This document shows, piece after piece, positions 44,936 to 53,546 of a stretch of DNA of 64,000 bases; the first letter of the stretch is position 1; every line of letters begins with the position of its first letter. Under the pieces are notes generated by a model. The model made no database searches. It was not told the origin of the DNA and worked only from the letters and a program-made list of their open reading frames with translations. The stretch is from Campylobacterales bacterium (lineage in GTDB: Bacteria; Campylobacterota; Campylobacteria; Campylobacterales; Sulfurovaceae), in contig JACXUM010000010.1 in the NCBI GenBank assembly GCA_014763895.1, positions 1-64,000 of the forward strand, given 5' to 3'. The translations under genes and the position numbers were made by a program.

Positions 44936-46492
44936 ATGGCCTATCCGTTTACAAATTTTTATGAAATGATCACTTCTTGGGCAAAAGAGAGTGGAAAAAA
45001 AACAGCGCTTTTTGTCGATGATGAGAAGATACGCTATCGTGACATTCTTGAAAGAGCAGATCGTTTGGCAGATTTTTTGGAGCAAAAAGGGATAGGTAAA
45101 GGAGACAGGGTAGCTTTGTTTCTTCGTAATAGCCCCGAGTTTGTCTACAGTATCTTTGCTGCTTCCAAGCTGGGCGCCATAGTCGTACCGATCAATACCT
45201 TTTTAAAAGAGGAAGAACTCTCTTATATTTTGGAAGATTCGGGGGCAAAATATCTGATAGCCTCAGGCATCTATGAAAAAACGGTAAAAGCAAGCAGGGC
45301 CTATGCGCTTTGTAACGGTGTTCTATGGGAAGGAGAGTTTGCTGCTGTTGATGAGGTAAATGACCGATTTGGCGATGCACTTTCTTCGGTATCTGTTGCC
45401 CCTCATATCCAAACAGGATTGGATGATACCGCAGTGATCATCTATACATCCGGAACGACCGGAAAACCAAAGGGTGCGATGCTCAGCCACAGGAACATTT
45501 TTTCCAATGCGGTTTCTGGTTCGATGACGATCAATGTGACCTCAAAAGACCGTGCGATCGTCTTTTTGCCGATGTTCCACTCCTTTACTTTTTCTATAGG
45601 GGTGATACTCCCTCTTCATGGAGGTGCGAGTATCGTTATCATCAAATCGATACAGCCGTTTTCAAATATCTTTAAACAGGTATTACTTAAACGCGTTAGT
45701 ATCTTTTTTGGTGTACCTGATGTCTATAATGCACTCTCAAAAGCAAAACTTCCATGGTATTTTATGTGGTTTAATAATATCCGAGCCTTTATCTCCGGTG
45801 CAGCAGCACTTCAGCCTAAAACCTTGGAAGCGATGGCAAAAAAATTTAAAAGGGCTACGCTGCTTGAAGGGTACGGACTCAGTGAAGCTGCACCGGCTGT
45901 GAGCATGAATACGTTTGAAAAACAAAAAGCAGGGTCTGTTGGAACAGCCCTTAGCGGCTATGAGATCAAGATCGTGGATGAAAATCTTGTCGAAGTTCCA
46001 ACTGGCGTTATAGGTGATATCATTATAAAAGGTGACAATGTCATGCAGGGATACCTTGGACGTCCCGAATCCACTGCAGAGACAATTATCAACGGATGGC
46101 TGTTGACCGGAGATATGGGATATCTCGACGAAGAGGGATTTTTGTTTATTGTAGATAGAAAAAAAGATTTGATTATTTCCAAAGGGATCAATATCTATCC
46201 CCGTGAGATCGAAGAGATGATAGACAGTTTCGAGGGAATCGGTTCTTCAGCTGTCATAGGGATAGAAGATGAGAAGAATGGAGAGATCCCTGTAGCCTAT
46301 CTTGAACTTGAAGAGGGTGTGACACAGATCGATGAGGTCGGATTAAAGGCTTATCTGCGTAAACAACTCGCAAATTACAAGATACCTAAACAAATTCATA
46401 TCATAGAATCTTTGCCTAAAAATGCAACCGGAAAAGTACTCAAGCGTCTGCTTAAAGACCGTTTGAGGGATGAAGCATTGGCGGCTGAATGA
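44936..46492 (+). CDS. Long-chain acyl-CoA ligase (AMP-binding)
   Basis: 518 residues. AMP-binding motif IIYTSGTTGKPKGAMLSHRN (about 168-187), ATP motif LLEGYGLSEAAP, GWLLTGDMGYLDEEGFL, and the C-terminal catalytic Lys in LPKNATGKVLKRLL. FadD-like enzymes activate fatty acids with CoA. It starts one base after the FadL stop region and overlaps the region before nagA. The exact chain-length preference is unknown. No beta-oxidation gene is visible in this window, so activated fatty acids may feed lipid synthesis. Confidence 0.87.
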   Translation: MAYPFTNFYEMITSWAKESGKKTALFVDDEKIRYRDILERADRLADFLEQKGIGKGDRVALFLRNSPEFVYSIFAASKLGAIVVPINTFLKEEELSYILEDSGAKYLIASGIYEKTVKASRAYALCNGVLWEGEFAAVDEVNDRFGDALSSVSVAPHIQTGLDDTAVIIYTSGTTGKPKGAMLSHRNIFSNAVSGSMTINVTSKDRAIVFLPMFHSFTFSIGVILPLHGGASIVIIKSIQPFSNIFKQVLLKRVSIFFGVPDVYNALSKAKLPWYFMWFNNIRAFISGAAALQPKTLEAMAKKFKRATLLEGYGLSEAAPAVSMNTFEKQKAGSVGTALSGYEIKIVDENLVEVPTGVIGDIIIKGDNVMQGYLGRPESTAETIINGWLLTGDMGYLDEEGFLFIVDRKKDLIISKGINIYPREIEEMIDSFEGIGSSAVIGIEDEKNGEIPVAYLELEEGVTQIDEVGLKAYLRKQLANYKIPKQIHIIESLPKNATGKVLKRLLKDRLRDEALAAE

Positions 46493-46500
46493 GACTGAAA

Positions 46501-47625
46501 ATGAGAGCGATCATTAATGCAAACATGGTAGCAGACAAAGAGATTTTGGAAGGCAAAGTACTGCTGTTTGATGAAAAGATCATTGATATTGTGGATCGGT
46601 GCCCAAATGATGCAGAGGTTATTGATGCCAATGGGGCTTATGTAAGTGCAGGGTTTATCGATCTGCATATTCACGGCAGCGGGGGAGCAGATGTCATGGA
46701 TGCAACGCCTAAGGCGCTTGAGATGATCTCTTCGGCTCTTGTACAAACAGGTACAACCGCTTTTTTGGCTACAACAATGACAATGTCAACACAAAACATT
46801 CTTCAAGCGTTGGAAAATGTAAAAACTTCCAAAAAGTCACTTGCTGGTGCTACTGTTTTAGGGGTACATATGGAAGGACCTTTTATCAATGTCCAAAAAC
46901 ACGGTGCCCAGGATAGGGCTTATGTGCAGACACCGACACTAGAATGGATCGAAGCCTATATAGATGAGATCAAAATGATTACGCTTGCACCGGAAGTTGA
47001 AGAAGCCCAGACCTTTATCAAAACGATGCAAAAGAAGTATCCCCATGTCATTTTGAGTATCGGGCATAGTGATGCTGACTATGAAATATGTAAACAAAGC
47101 TTTGAATGGGGGATCTCACATGCAACACATCTATTTAATGCAATGAATCCCTATCATCATAGAAAGCCGGGAATTGTGGGGGCAGTATTCGATAGTCCTG
47201 TGACCTGCGATATCATCGCTGATCTGGTGCATACGCACCCCTCTACCTTGGATTTGACCTACCGTATCAAAAAAGACCAATTGATTTTAATAACCGATTC
47301 GATGAGGGCTGGATGTATGAAAAATGGTATCTATGATCTAGGAGGACAAAAGGTTGAAGTAAGGGAAGGAAAAGCATCATTGGAAGATGGTACGCTTGCT
47401 GGAAGTGTGTTAAAACTCAATGATGCACTCAAAAATATGATTTTGCACACTTCCATGACATTGCCAGAAGCTGTTTATAGTGTAACCGGTTTGCCTGCAC
47501 AGAAACTGGGGATCAAAAAAGGTGCTCTCAAAAGCGGGTATGATGCGGATATAGTGATCTTTGATGAAGATTTCAGTATCATATCAACAATCATCAATGG
47601 AGAGATCAGGTATCAAAGGAACTAA
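46501..47625 (+). CDS. nagA: N-acetylglucosamine-6-phosphate deacetylase
   Basis: 374 residues from ATG 46501; an ATG at 46489 overlapping the previous stop is an alternative. Metal-binding motifs DLHIHGSGG, EGPFINVQKHGAQD, IGHSDADYE, HATHLFNAMNPYHHRKPG and catalytic Asp in LITDSMRAG. It removes acetate from GlcNAc-6-P. The gene is followed directly by an EIIA gene and faces the matching EIICB, so its substrate probably comes from the phosphotransferase system. Confidence 0.92.
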   Translation: MRAIINANMVADKEILEGKVLLFDEKIIDIVDRCPNDAEVIDANGAYVSAGFIDLHIHGSGGADVMDATPKALEMISSALVQTGTTAFLATTMTMSTQNILQALENVKTSKKSLAGATVLGVHMEGPFINVQKHGAQDRAYVQTPTLEWIEAYIDEIKMITLAPEVEEAQTFIKTMQKKYPHVILSIGHSDADYEICKQSFEWGISHATHLFNAMNPYHHRKPGIVGAVFDSPVTCDIIADLVHTHPSTLDLTYRIKKDQLILITDSMRAGCMKNGIYDLGGQKVEVREGKASLEDGTLAGSVLKLNDALKNMILHTSMTLPEAVYSVTGLPAQKLGIKKGALKSGYDADIVIFDEDFSIISTIINGEIRYQRN

Positions 47626-48096
47626 ATGTTTGGATTTTTTAAACGGAAAATACGTGAAATTAAATCACCGGTGGATGGTGAAGTCATAGCGATAGAGAGT
47701 ATCAACGATGATGTGTTCTCTCAAAAAATGGTAGGGGATGGAGTAGCCGTCATACCGATGTCGGATATCTTTTCAGCCCCTATCGACGGTGTCATATCTA
47801 AAATATTTCCAACCAACCATGCCTATACTGTGACATCTGACAAAGATATGACTGTGATGGTCCATATTGGGTTGGATACGGTTGCGTTGGAAGGAAAAGG
47901 ATTTGAACGTCTTGCAAACGAAGGTGACCGTGTTTCAAGTGGTGATCCGGTCATAAAGGTGGATCTGGCTTATTTGCGGGAGCATGCCAAAGATATTGTT
48001 ACCCCTATTGTCATCTCTTCAGACAGTGATGTTAAACAGATCGAGAAAAAAAACAAGATCGTCAAAAGCGGGGATCTTATTATGGAGGTTTCCTGA
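47626..48096 (+). CDS. Glucose-type PTS enzyme IIA
   Basis: 156 residues, single EIIA-Glc domain: IKSPVDGEVIAIESINDD, VAVIPMSDIFSAPIDGVI, active-site His80 in MVHIGLDTVALEGKGF with partner His65 (TNHAYTV). It receives phosphate from HPr and passes it to EIIB. The ATG follows the nagA stop immediately. In many bacteria this domain is fused to EIICB; here it is separate. Confidence 0.93.
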   Translation: MFGFFKRKIREIKSPVDGEVIAIESINDDVFSQKMVGDGVAVIPMSDIFSAPIDGVISKIFPTNHAYTVTSDKDMTVMVHIGLDTVALEGKGFERLANEGDRVSSGDPVIKVDLAYLREHAKDIVTPIVISSDSDVKQIEKKNKIVKSGDLIMEVS

Positions 48097-48194
48097 TGGA
48101 ATCACAGGTTGACAGCTATTATCACTACATTGTCTATATTGTTATTTTGGTTGCTTTGTTTATAGTCCTCAAAGCACCCAAAAAGAAGGATTAG
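48096..48194 (+). CDS. 32-residue single-pass membrane peptide coupled to EIIA
   Basis: ATG 48096 overlaps the EIIA stop (TGATG). The product begins MESQVDSYYHY, has a hydrophobic segment of about 16 residues (IVYIVILVALFIVL) and ends in a basic tail KAPKKKD, so the topology is probably N-out, C-in. GGAGG lies about ten bases upstream. Its last four bases overlap the convergent EIICB stop. No family recognised; a small partner of the EIIC channel is a reasonable guess. Confidence 0.6.
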   Translation: MESQVDSYYHYIVYIVILVALFIVLKAPKKKD

Positions 48195-49567
48195 CTTCCA
48201 ATAATTTCTTTGATCTTTTGGGCGATTTTTTCCGCTTCTGCTCCAAGTACGATCTGGATAGAGTGTTTATCCGGTCGTATGACGCCTTTTGCTCCCAGTT
48301 TTGTAAAGACTGTGTCATCAAGATGTTGATTCTCTTTGACGCTCATTCTCAGCCTGGTAATACAAGCATCGGTATGGACGATATTGTCAGCCCCACCCAG
48401 CGCCTTGATAAAGGCATTGGTTCGATCGTCGCCCTTGACTGTGTCCGGCTCGATTGTTTCTGCGAAAAGATCAAGTTTAAGATACCTGATCAGATAATAA
48501 CTAAGAGTGAAGTAGGCCACTCCGAAAACAAGGCCCAATGGAAGCAACAGCAGCGGGTTTGTCGCCAATTTGTAGTTGATCAGATAATCGATCAAGCCTG
48601 CCGAAAATCCAAATCCCGCATGGATATCGAGCATCTGGGCGACTGCCAGCGCCAATCCTGTCAACAGTGCATGGATGACAAAGAGCAGAGGCGCTTCAAA
48701 TAAAAAGAGAAATTCGATCGGTTCGGTGATCCCGGTTAGAAATGAGGTGAATGCGACCCCTGCCAGAATGGCACCGGCTTTTTTACGGTTGCTTTTAGCT
48801 GTATTGAAATAGAGAGCCAATGCCATTGCGGGGAGACCGAACATCATGACAATGTAAAACCCGGACATATAAACCCCGGCACTTTGATCACCTGCAAAAA
48901 AACGATGAAGGTCACCATGTGCAACGATCGCTTGACCGGCTTTGATATACTCATAATCACCAAGCTGGAACCAAAAAACAGAATTGAGGATATGGTGCAA
49001 CCCGATTGGGATAAGAAGCCGGTTAAGTGTACCGTAAATGAAGGTACCCCATTCTTGCAAGCCAATGATGGCGTTGGAAAAGGCATCGATCCCGCTTTGG
49101 GCATAATGCCAGAAATACCCTGCAAGTGTTCCAATCAGGATGGCACTCAGCGCAGTGATGATCGGGACAAAACGTTTTCCCCCAAAAAAACCAAGGTATT
49201 CAGGCAGTTTGATATCCCAAAAACGGTTATAGAGCAATCCTGCTGTCACACCGATGATGATCCCGATGAAAACACCCATGTTGACATTGCTGTCAATTGC
49301 AGTGTAAACTGCCTTGGCAATGAGTACCCCCAATGCTCCTGAAAGTGCTGCGGCACCGTCCTGATTTTTGGAAAGGCCGTAAGCGATCCCGATACCAAAG
49401 AGTAGATCAAGGTTGGCAAAGACGGCATCCCCTGCACTTTTGAGGATCATTGCTGTAGGACCGTCAAAAATGTCTCCAAAGCCAAAACGCAAGAACAAGG
49501 CGGCAACAGGCAACACCGCGATAGGTGTCATCAAGGCCTTTCCTATTCGCTGAAGTAGACTAAACAT
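48191..49567 (-). CDS. nagE: PTS enzyme IICB, GlcNAc/glucose type
   Basis: 458 residues. EIIC membrane domain (about 1-365, e.g. AVLPVAALFLRFGFGDIF, PIGLHHILNSVFWFQLGDYE, GITEPIEFLFLFEAPLLF) and a C-terminal EIIB domain with phospho-Cys in HTDACITRLRMSV (near 405). GIGLHHI-type motifs and the adjacent nagA favour N-acetylglucosamine, though glucose cannot be excluded. Start overlaps the HPr-EI stop by eight bases. Confidence 0.86.
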   Translation of the reverse strand: MFSLLQRIGKALMTPIAVLPVAALFLRFGFGDIFDGPTAMILKSAGDAVFANLDLLFGIGIAYGLSKNQDGAAALSGALGVLIAKAVYTAIDSNVNMGVFIGIIIGVTAGLLYNRFWDIKLPEYLGFFGGKRFVPIITALSAILIGTLAGYFWHYAQSGIDAFSNAIIGLQEWGTFIYGTLNRLLIPIGLHHILNSVFWFQLGDYEYIKAGQAIVAHGDLHRFFAGDQSAGVYMSGFYIVMMFGLPAMALALYFNTAKSNRKKAGAILAGVAFTSFLTGITEPIEFLFLFEAPLLFVIHALLTGLALAVAQMLDIHAGFGFSAGLIDYLINYKLATNPLLLLPLGLVFGVAYFTLSYYLIRYLKLDLFAETIEPDTVKGDDRTNAFIKALGGADNIVHTDACITRLRMSVKENQHLDDTVFTKLGAKGVIRPDKHSIQIVLGAEAEKIAQKIKEIIGS

Positions 49568-51410
49568 GTCGGATCTCCTCTTTGATCAGGCTGATATGTT
49601 TAGCCGAAACACTTAGCGTATCGATACCTAATGCAAGCAATTTAGGCAATGCCTCTTTGTCAGATGCAAGCTCTCCGCAGATGCTGACCGGTTTGGTTGC
49701 TTCGGTTGTGATTTTTGAGAGTGCCTCATAAAGAGCCGTAGGATCTTCATCCGATTTTAGGGTAGGATGTGTACGTTCGATGGCGAAGAGGTATTGGCTA
49801 AGATCATTGGTTCCGATCGAATAGAAATCGACTACATCATTAAAGCGGTCCAGCATGAAAAGGACTGAAGGGACTTCTATCATGATACCAAATTGAATAT
49901 TTGAAATGTCAAGCGAATATTTTTTTGCAACGTTTTGGGCGAAATCTTTGGCTTCGGTGAACTCTTGCACATAGGCTACCATCGGGAACATGATCTTGAC
50001 AGGCTTGTTTTTGGCAGCTATGAAAATAGCATGCAGTTGCTCTTCGAGGATCTGTGGATGGGTTTGGAAAAGCCTCACCCCGCGTATCCCCAAAAAAGGA
50101 TTGGTTTCATGCGGAAGCTGAATATACGGCAGAGCTTTATCCCCGCCCACATCTAAAGTACGTACGGTGACAAGGTCAAACAGGTCAAATATTTCCCTAT
50201 AGGTATCGATTTGAGTCTGTAAAGCCGGTCTGTCGGTTGTAAACAAAAATTCTGTACGTAAAAGCCCGATACCCTCAGCCCCTTCTTCTTTGGCCTCTTT
50301 GGCACTTGCGGTATCGGAGACGTTTGCAAGCAGGTGGATCGGTTTGCCTTGTGGCGTAAAAGCTTTTTCGAACCGTTTGTTTCTTGCTTCTTTTTTGTAT
50401 TTTTCATTCTGTTGAGAACGCTCTTTGGCGTGTTGAATATCCTGTTGGTTTGGTGTGTGGATGAGAACACCCGCAAAGGTATCAAGTATCATGTTTTTGC
50501 CCGGTAATGTTTTTTCCTCTTCCTGAGAAAATTTCACAATAAGTGAAGGAATGCCTGAGGCACGAAGCAGGATTGCTGTATGGGAACGCAGGGTTGTTTC
50601 CTGAAGAATAACACCTTTTACCGGACTTTTAGAAAGTATTTCTACTTGTCCCGGCAGTAGATCGTCTGCAAGCAAAATGAAAGGGGTATCGGGAAGTATG
50701 ATCTTCTCTTCCCTGCCCATATGTTTTTTAACCCGTTCAAGAAGATCATGATAATCACTGATTTTTGCTTCCAGGGTACCACCTTTTAGCGATAGAATGA
50801 TATTGTTTACGGCTGACTCTAAGCTCTCAAAGTTATGGTGTTTAGGAGCCAATGCCGCTAAAAGTTCTTTTTGGGCAAAAAAGATCTCCCCGTCAATACG
50901 GGTTTGATAGGTTTTATAGAGAGAATTCAACTCGTTAATACTCTCTTTGATCGCCTGGTGAAAGTCCAGAGCAGAAATTGCCTCTACATTTTTTGTCTGG
51001 TAAGTATAAAGCGGTGCGATGGCGATACCTTCACAAATGATCTCACCCTCCAAGCTATTGCCCCTATAGGTGTTTTTTTCTTTCTTGACCGTATGTACGA
51101 CTAGGTCGTTTTTCATCAAAGTTGAAAATGCTGTGCTTAACGCCTCAAGTGCCTCTTGTGATTTTCTTCCTTGTGTGATCAGGGTAAAACAGTCCTGGGT
51201 ATTGAGTGACAGCGAAAGTACGGCATTGATACTTTTGGCATCAACGGTGCGGTGATTGAAAGAGAGCATGATACGGCAGGAGAACTGTTTTGCAGTATTG
51301 ACAAAAGCGGCAACAGGCCTAAGGTGAAAACCGTTCGGAGAGGTTACGCAAAGCTGCTTTTGTCTGGAACGGTAAAAAAAAGAAGGATCAAAAAATTTCA
51401 AAGGGTTCAC
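49560..51410 (-). CDS. Fused HPr - PTS enzyme I
   Basis: 616 residues, GTG start (weakly supported). Residues 18-105 are an HPr domain with phospho-His29 in SPNGFHLRPVAAFV; Ser46-type region VDAKSINAVLSLSL follows. Residues about 115-616 are enzyme I with phospho-His277 in TTLRSHTAILLRASGIPSLI, the PEP-binding GIGLLRTEFLF, DVGGDKALPY, and the C-terminal IGTNDLSQY and SICGELASD. It starts the phosphotransferase chain that ends at EIICB. Together with EIIA and EIICB, all general and sugar-specific parts lie in four kilobases. Confidence 0.9.
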   Translation of the reverse strand: MNPLKFFDPSFFYRSRQKQLCVTSPNGFHLRPVAAFVNTAKQFSCRIMLSFNHRTVDAKSINAVLSLSLNTQDCFTLITQGRKSQEALEALSTAFSTLMKNDLVVHTVKKEKNTYRGNSLEGEIICEGIAIAPLYTYQTKNVEAISALDFHQAIKESINELNSLYKTYQTRIDGEIFFAQKELLAALAPKHHNFESLESAVNNIILSLKGGTLEAKISDYHDLLERVKKHMGREEKIILPDTPFILLADDLLPGQVEILSKSPVKGVILQETTLRSHTAILLRASGIPSLIVKFSQEEEKTLPGKNMILDTFAGVLIHTPNQQDIQHAKERSQQNEKYKKEARNKRFEKAFTPQGKPIHLLANVSDTASAKEAKEEGAEGIGLLRTEFLFTTDRPALQTQIDTYREIFDLFDLVTVRTLDVGGDKALPYIQLPHETNPFLGIRGVRLFQTHPQILEEQLHAIFIAAKNKPVKIMFPMVAYVQEFTEAKDFAQNVAKKYSLDISNIQFGIMIEVPSVLFMLDRFNDVVDFYSIGTNDLSQYLFAIERTHPTLKSDEDPTALYEALSKITTEATKPVSICGELASDKEALPKLLALGIDTLSVSAKHISLIKEEIRHV

Positions 51411-51462
51411 CTGTATCTATCATCTTGGATGTTTGTTATCTGTATCGACTTTATTCAAAACA

Positions 51463-51488
51463 TTTGATTGGTTGGTTTTGCAATCAAA
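51463..51488 (-). promoter_or_regulatory. Inverted repeat upstream of HPr-EI
   Basis: Perfect eight-bp arms TTTGATTG / CAATCAAA with a ten-base spacer, 53 bases before the GTG. It may be a repressor operator or a leader hairpin; no regulator gene is nearby. Confidence 0.45.
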
Positions 51489-51557
51489 GCATTTTTTAAA
51501 TCCTCTCTTTTGCCTTTCATCGTATTTGTTGTTCAAGCAATTGTAGAGGGATAGTAT

Positions 51558-51618
51558 CTATACTTTTTGTCGGGCCAAAAATTTCTTAGTCAAAGTATAG
51601 CAAATCTTTGTTATACTC
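51558..51618. promoter_or_regulatory. Promoter region with nine-bp inverted repeat and -10 boxes
   Basis: CTATACTTT at 51558-51566 and AAAGTATAG at 51592-51600 are exact inverted copies, each containing a TATACT that could serve as a -10 on opposite strands (minus strand for HPr-EI). A further TATACT at 51613-51618 fits the AAA ATPase gene on the plus strand. Confidence 0.5.
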
Positions 51619-51639
51619 AAAGAAAAAGTAGGAATTTTA

Positions 51640-53373
51640 TTGAAATATCTGATTGATTTTATCGAAACAAAAGATGTGACCAAGGCATTGATATACGAGC
51701 ATCTTAAATGTACCAAAGAAGAAGCCGAACTGATCCGTTACGTATGCAAACGCTATGTGAAAGGGATGGAAGAGATTTCTGTTTTGGAAATGCTCCAGGA
51801 GATCTTTTCGGAAAAAGACTATGCTTATCTTAAAAAACTGGCGTTGGTGAAAAATCTTTTGGATCTTGGATGGATCGTGCAGATCAGTTTTGGCCAGGTC
51901 AAAGCGCATGAGACGGCTCAACTGGAGCTTTTAAGCGTTTCGGTCTCACCTAGTATCTCACTTTTGCGTTTGTTGGAAGAGGGTTCTCTGGAGATTTTCC
52001 TCCCTGAGGTTAAACCTTATACCGATCATCTCGAGTATCTTCAGGACCAGTTTGATATGGTGACCCTGCTGCACAAGATTGCAACATTCAAACAGGGGTT
52101 TGCAGACAACTCTCTAAGTATCGGACGCTTGAAGAACAAGTTGACATTGTTGAGTGCACGTATCGAAGAGCGTGTCAAAATGACACAGACCCCGATCGTT
52201 GTAGAAGAGTTTTTTAAAGAAAAAGGTCTCGATGAAAAGGAAAAACGTATTTTTCTTGCCTTGCTCAAAGAAGAGTACAGTGGGGGCGAAGGACACTTCA
52301 GGGACATGAACACGCTGATCGAACTGATCAGTTTTGATGAGTATGAGAAGATCAAGAACCGGGCATTGCTTGAGGATGGATCCAAGCTGATCACCGAAGA
52401 GATTATTGATTATGAAGAGATTCTCAATATGTTCGGCGGTGTCAGCCGCTCTTTCTATCTTCAAGAAGAGGTCATGCAGCGGATCATTCATCCTACCAAG
52501 AACAAGAAGGTCAATAAACTTAAACTTGATGCTTTGGTTCAGGAACAGGAGATCTTTGAATATCTCAAACCGACTACGACCTTGGATGATGTCGTTCTTC
52601 ATCCTAAAACCAGAGAAACGCTGAATACACTTATCAAACAAGTTGACAAAGAGGTTTTCAAAAAGCTTAAAGAGTGGGGAATTAAGGATAAGCGTAAAGG
52701 GATTGATGCGCGTATCATCTTTTACGGAGCGGCTGGAACGGGTAAGACCATGACGGCAATGAGTTTGGCCAAGACATTGAAAAAACCGATTCTCTCTTTT
52801 GATTGTTCAAAGATACTTTCGATGTATGTGGGAGAGAGCGAAAAAAACGTACGAAGGATATTTGATGACTTTAAGGAGCTAAGCCTCAAGGCAAAGGTAG
52901 AACCGATTTTGCTGCTCAATGAGGCAGACCAGTTCCTTGGCGCAAGAAGTGAAGGAGCCGGTAGCAGTGCAGATAAGATGCATAACCAAATGCAAAATAT
53001 CTTTCTTGAACAGATCGAACGGTTTGATGGGATATTGATCGCAACGACAAACCTGCTGGGCAATATCGATAAAGCCTTTTCAAGACGGTTTAACTATAAA
53101 ATCGAATTTAAAAAACCGGGAAAACGGGAACGGATAAGGCTATGGCAGTTCATGCTGCCTGAAAATGCCGATTACGAAGAGGGGTTTGATGTGAATTCCC
53201 TGGCAGTCTATGATCTAACGGGAGGCCAGATCAACCTGATTTTGAAGAATACGGCTTATAAAGTTGCAGTCAGGGATGAGAGTGTCTTTACGCTGCAGGA
53301 TTTCCTTGAAGAGATACAAAAAGAAACCGGTTCAAGTTTTGACAGTGAGAAGAGTATGGGATTCAAAATCTGA
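51640..53373 (+). CDS. AAA-family ATPase
   Basis: 577 residues, TTG start with GTAGGA eight bases upstream. The N-terminal half (1-310) is helical and unrecognised. The AAA module spans about 330-560: Walker A YGAAGTGKTMTA, Walker-B-like LLLNEADQF in which the usual Asp is Asn, sensor 1 IATTNL and Arg finger candidates in FSRRFNYKIEF. Proteins of this NEAD type are common in Campylobacterota and probably remodel proteins; the target is unknown. No partner gene is adjacent. Confidence 0.8.
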   Translation: MKYLIDFIETKDVTKALIYEHLKCTKEEAELIRYVCKRYVKGMEEISVLEMLQEIFSEKDYAYLKKLALVKNLLDLGWIVQISFGQVKAHETAQLELLSVSVSPSISLLRLLEEGSLEIFLPEVKPYTDHLEYLQDQFDMVTLLHKIATFKQGFADNSLSIGRLKNKLTLLSARIEERVKMTQTPIVVEEFFKEKGLDEKEKRIFLALLKEEYSGGEGHFRDMNTLIELISFDEYEKIKNRALLEDGSKLITEEIIDYEEILNMFGGVSRSFYLQEEVMQRIIHPTKNKKVNKLKLDALVQEQEIFEYLKPTTTLDDVVLHPKTRETLNTLIKQVDKEVFKKLKEWGIKDKRKGIDARIIFYGAAGTGKTMTAMSLAKTLKKPILSFDCSKILSMYVGESEKNVRRIFDDFKELSLKAKVEPILLLNEADQFLGARSEGAGSSADKMHNQMQNIFLEQIERFDGILIATTNLLGNIDKAFSRRFNYKIEFKKPGKRERIRLWQFMLPENADYEEGFDVNSLAVYDLTGGQINLILKNTAYKVAVRDESVFTLQDFLEEIQKETGSSFDSEKSMGFKI

Positions 53374-53507
53374 ACGATTGAAGAGGCTGCTCAGTTTTTT
53401 TGATAAAGTACATTTTTTTTGATCTTAAATTAGAAATTTATCAATAAAATTAATATAAAATTGTTGAATTAGCATCAAAATTTAAAATAATTTGATATGA
53501 TTTGGGC

Positions 53508-53513
53508 TATAAT
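53508..53513 (+). promoter_or_regulatory. -10 box of the sulfite dehydrogenase genes
   Basis: GGGCTATAAT with a perfect TATAAT, preceded by A/T-rich DNA and no clear -35. Start of transcription would be near 53520, and AAAAGGAAG precedes ATG 53547. Confidence 0.6.
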
Positions 53514-53546
53514 CCCACATTATTACTAAAAAGGAAGAAACAGCAC

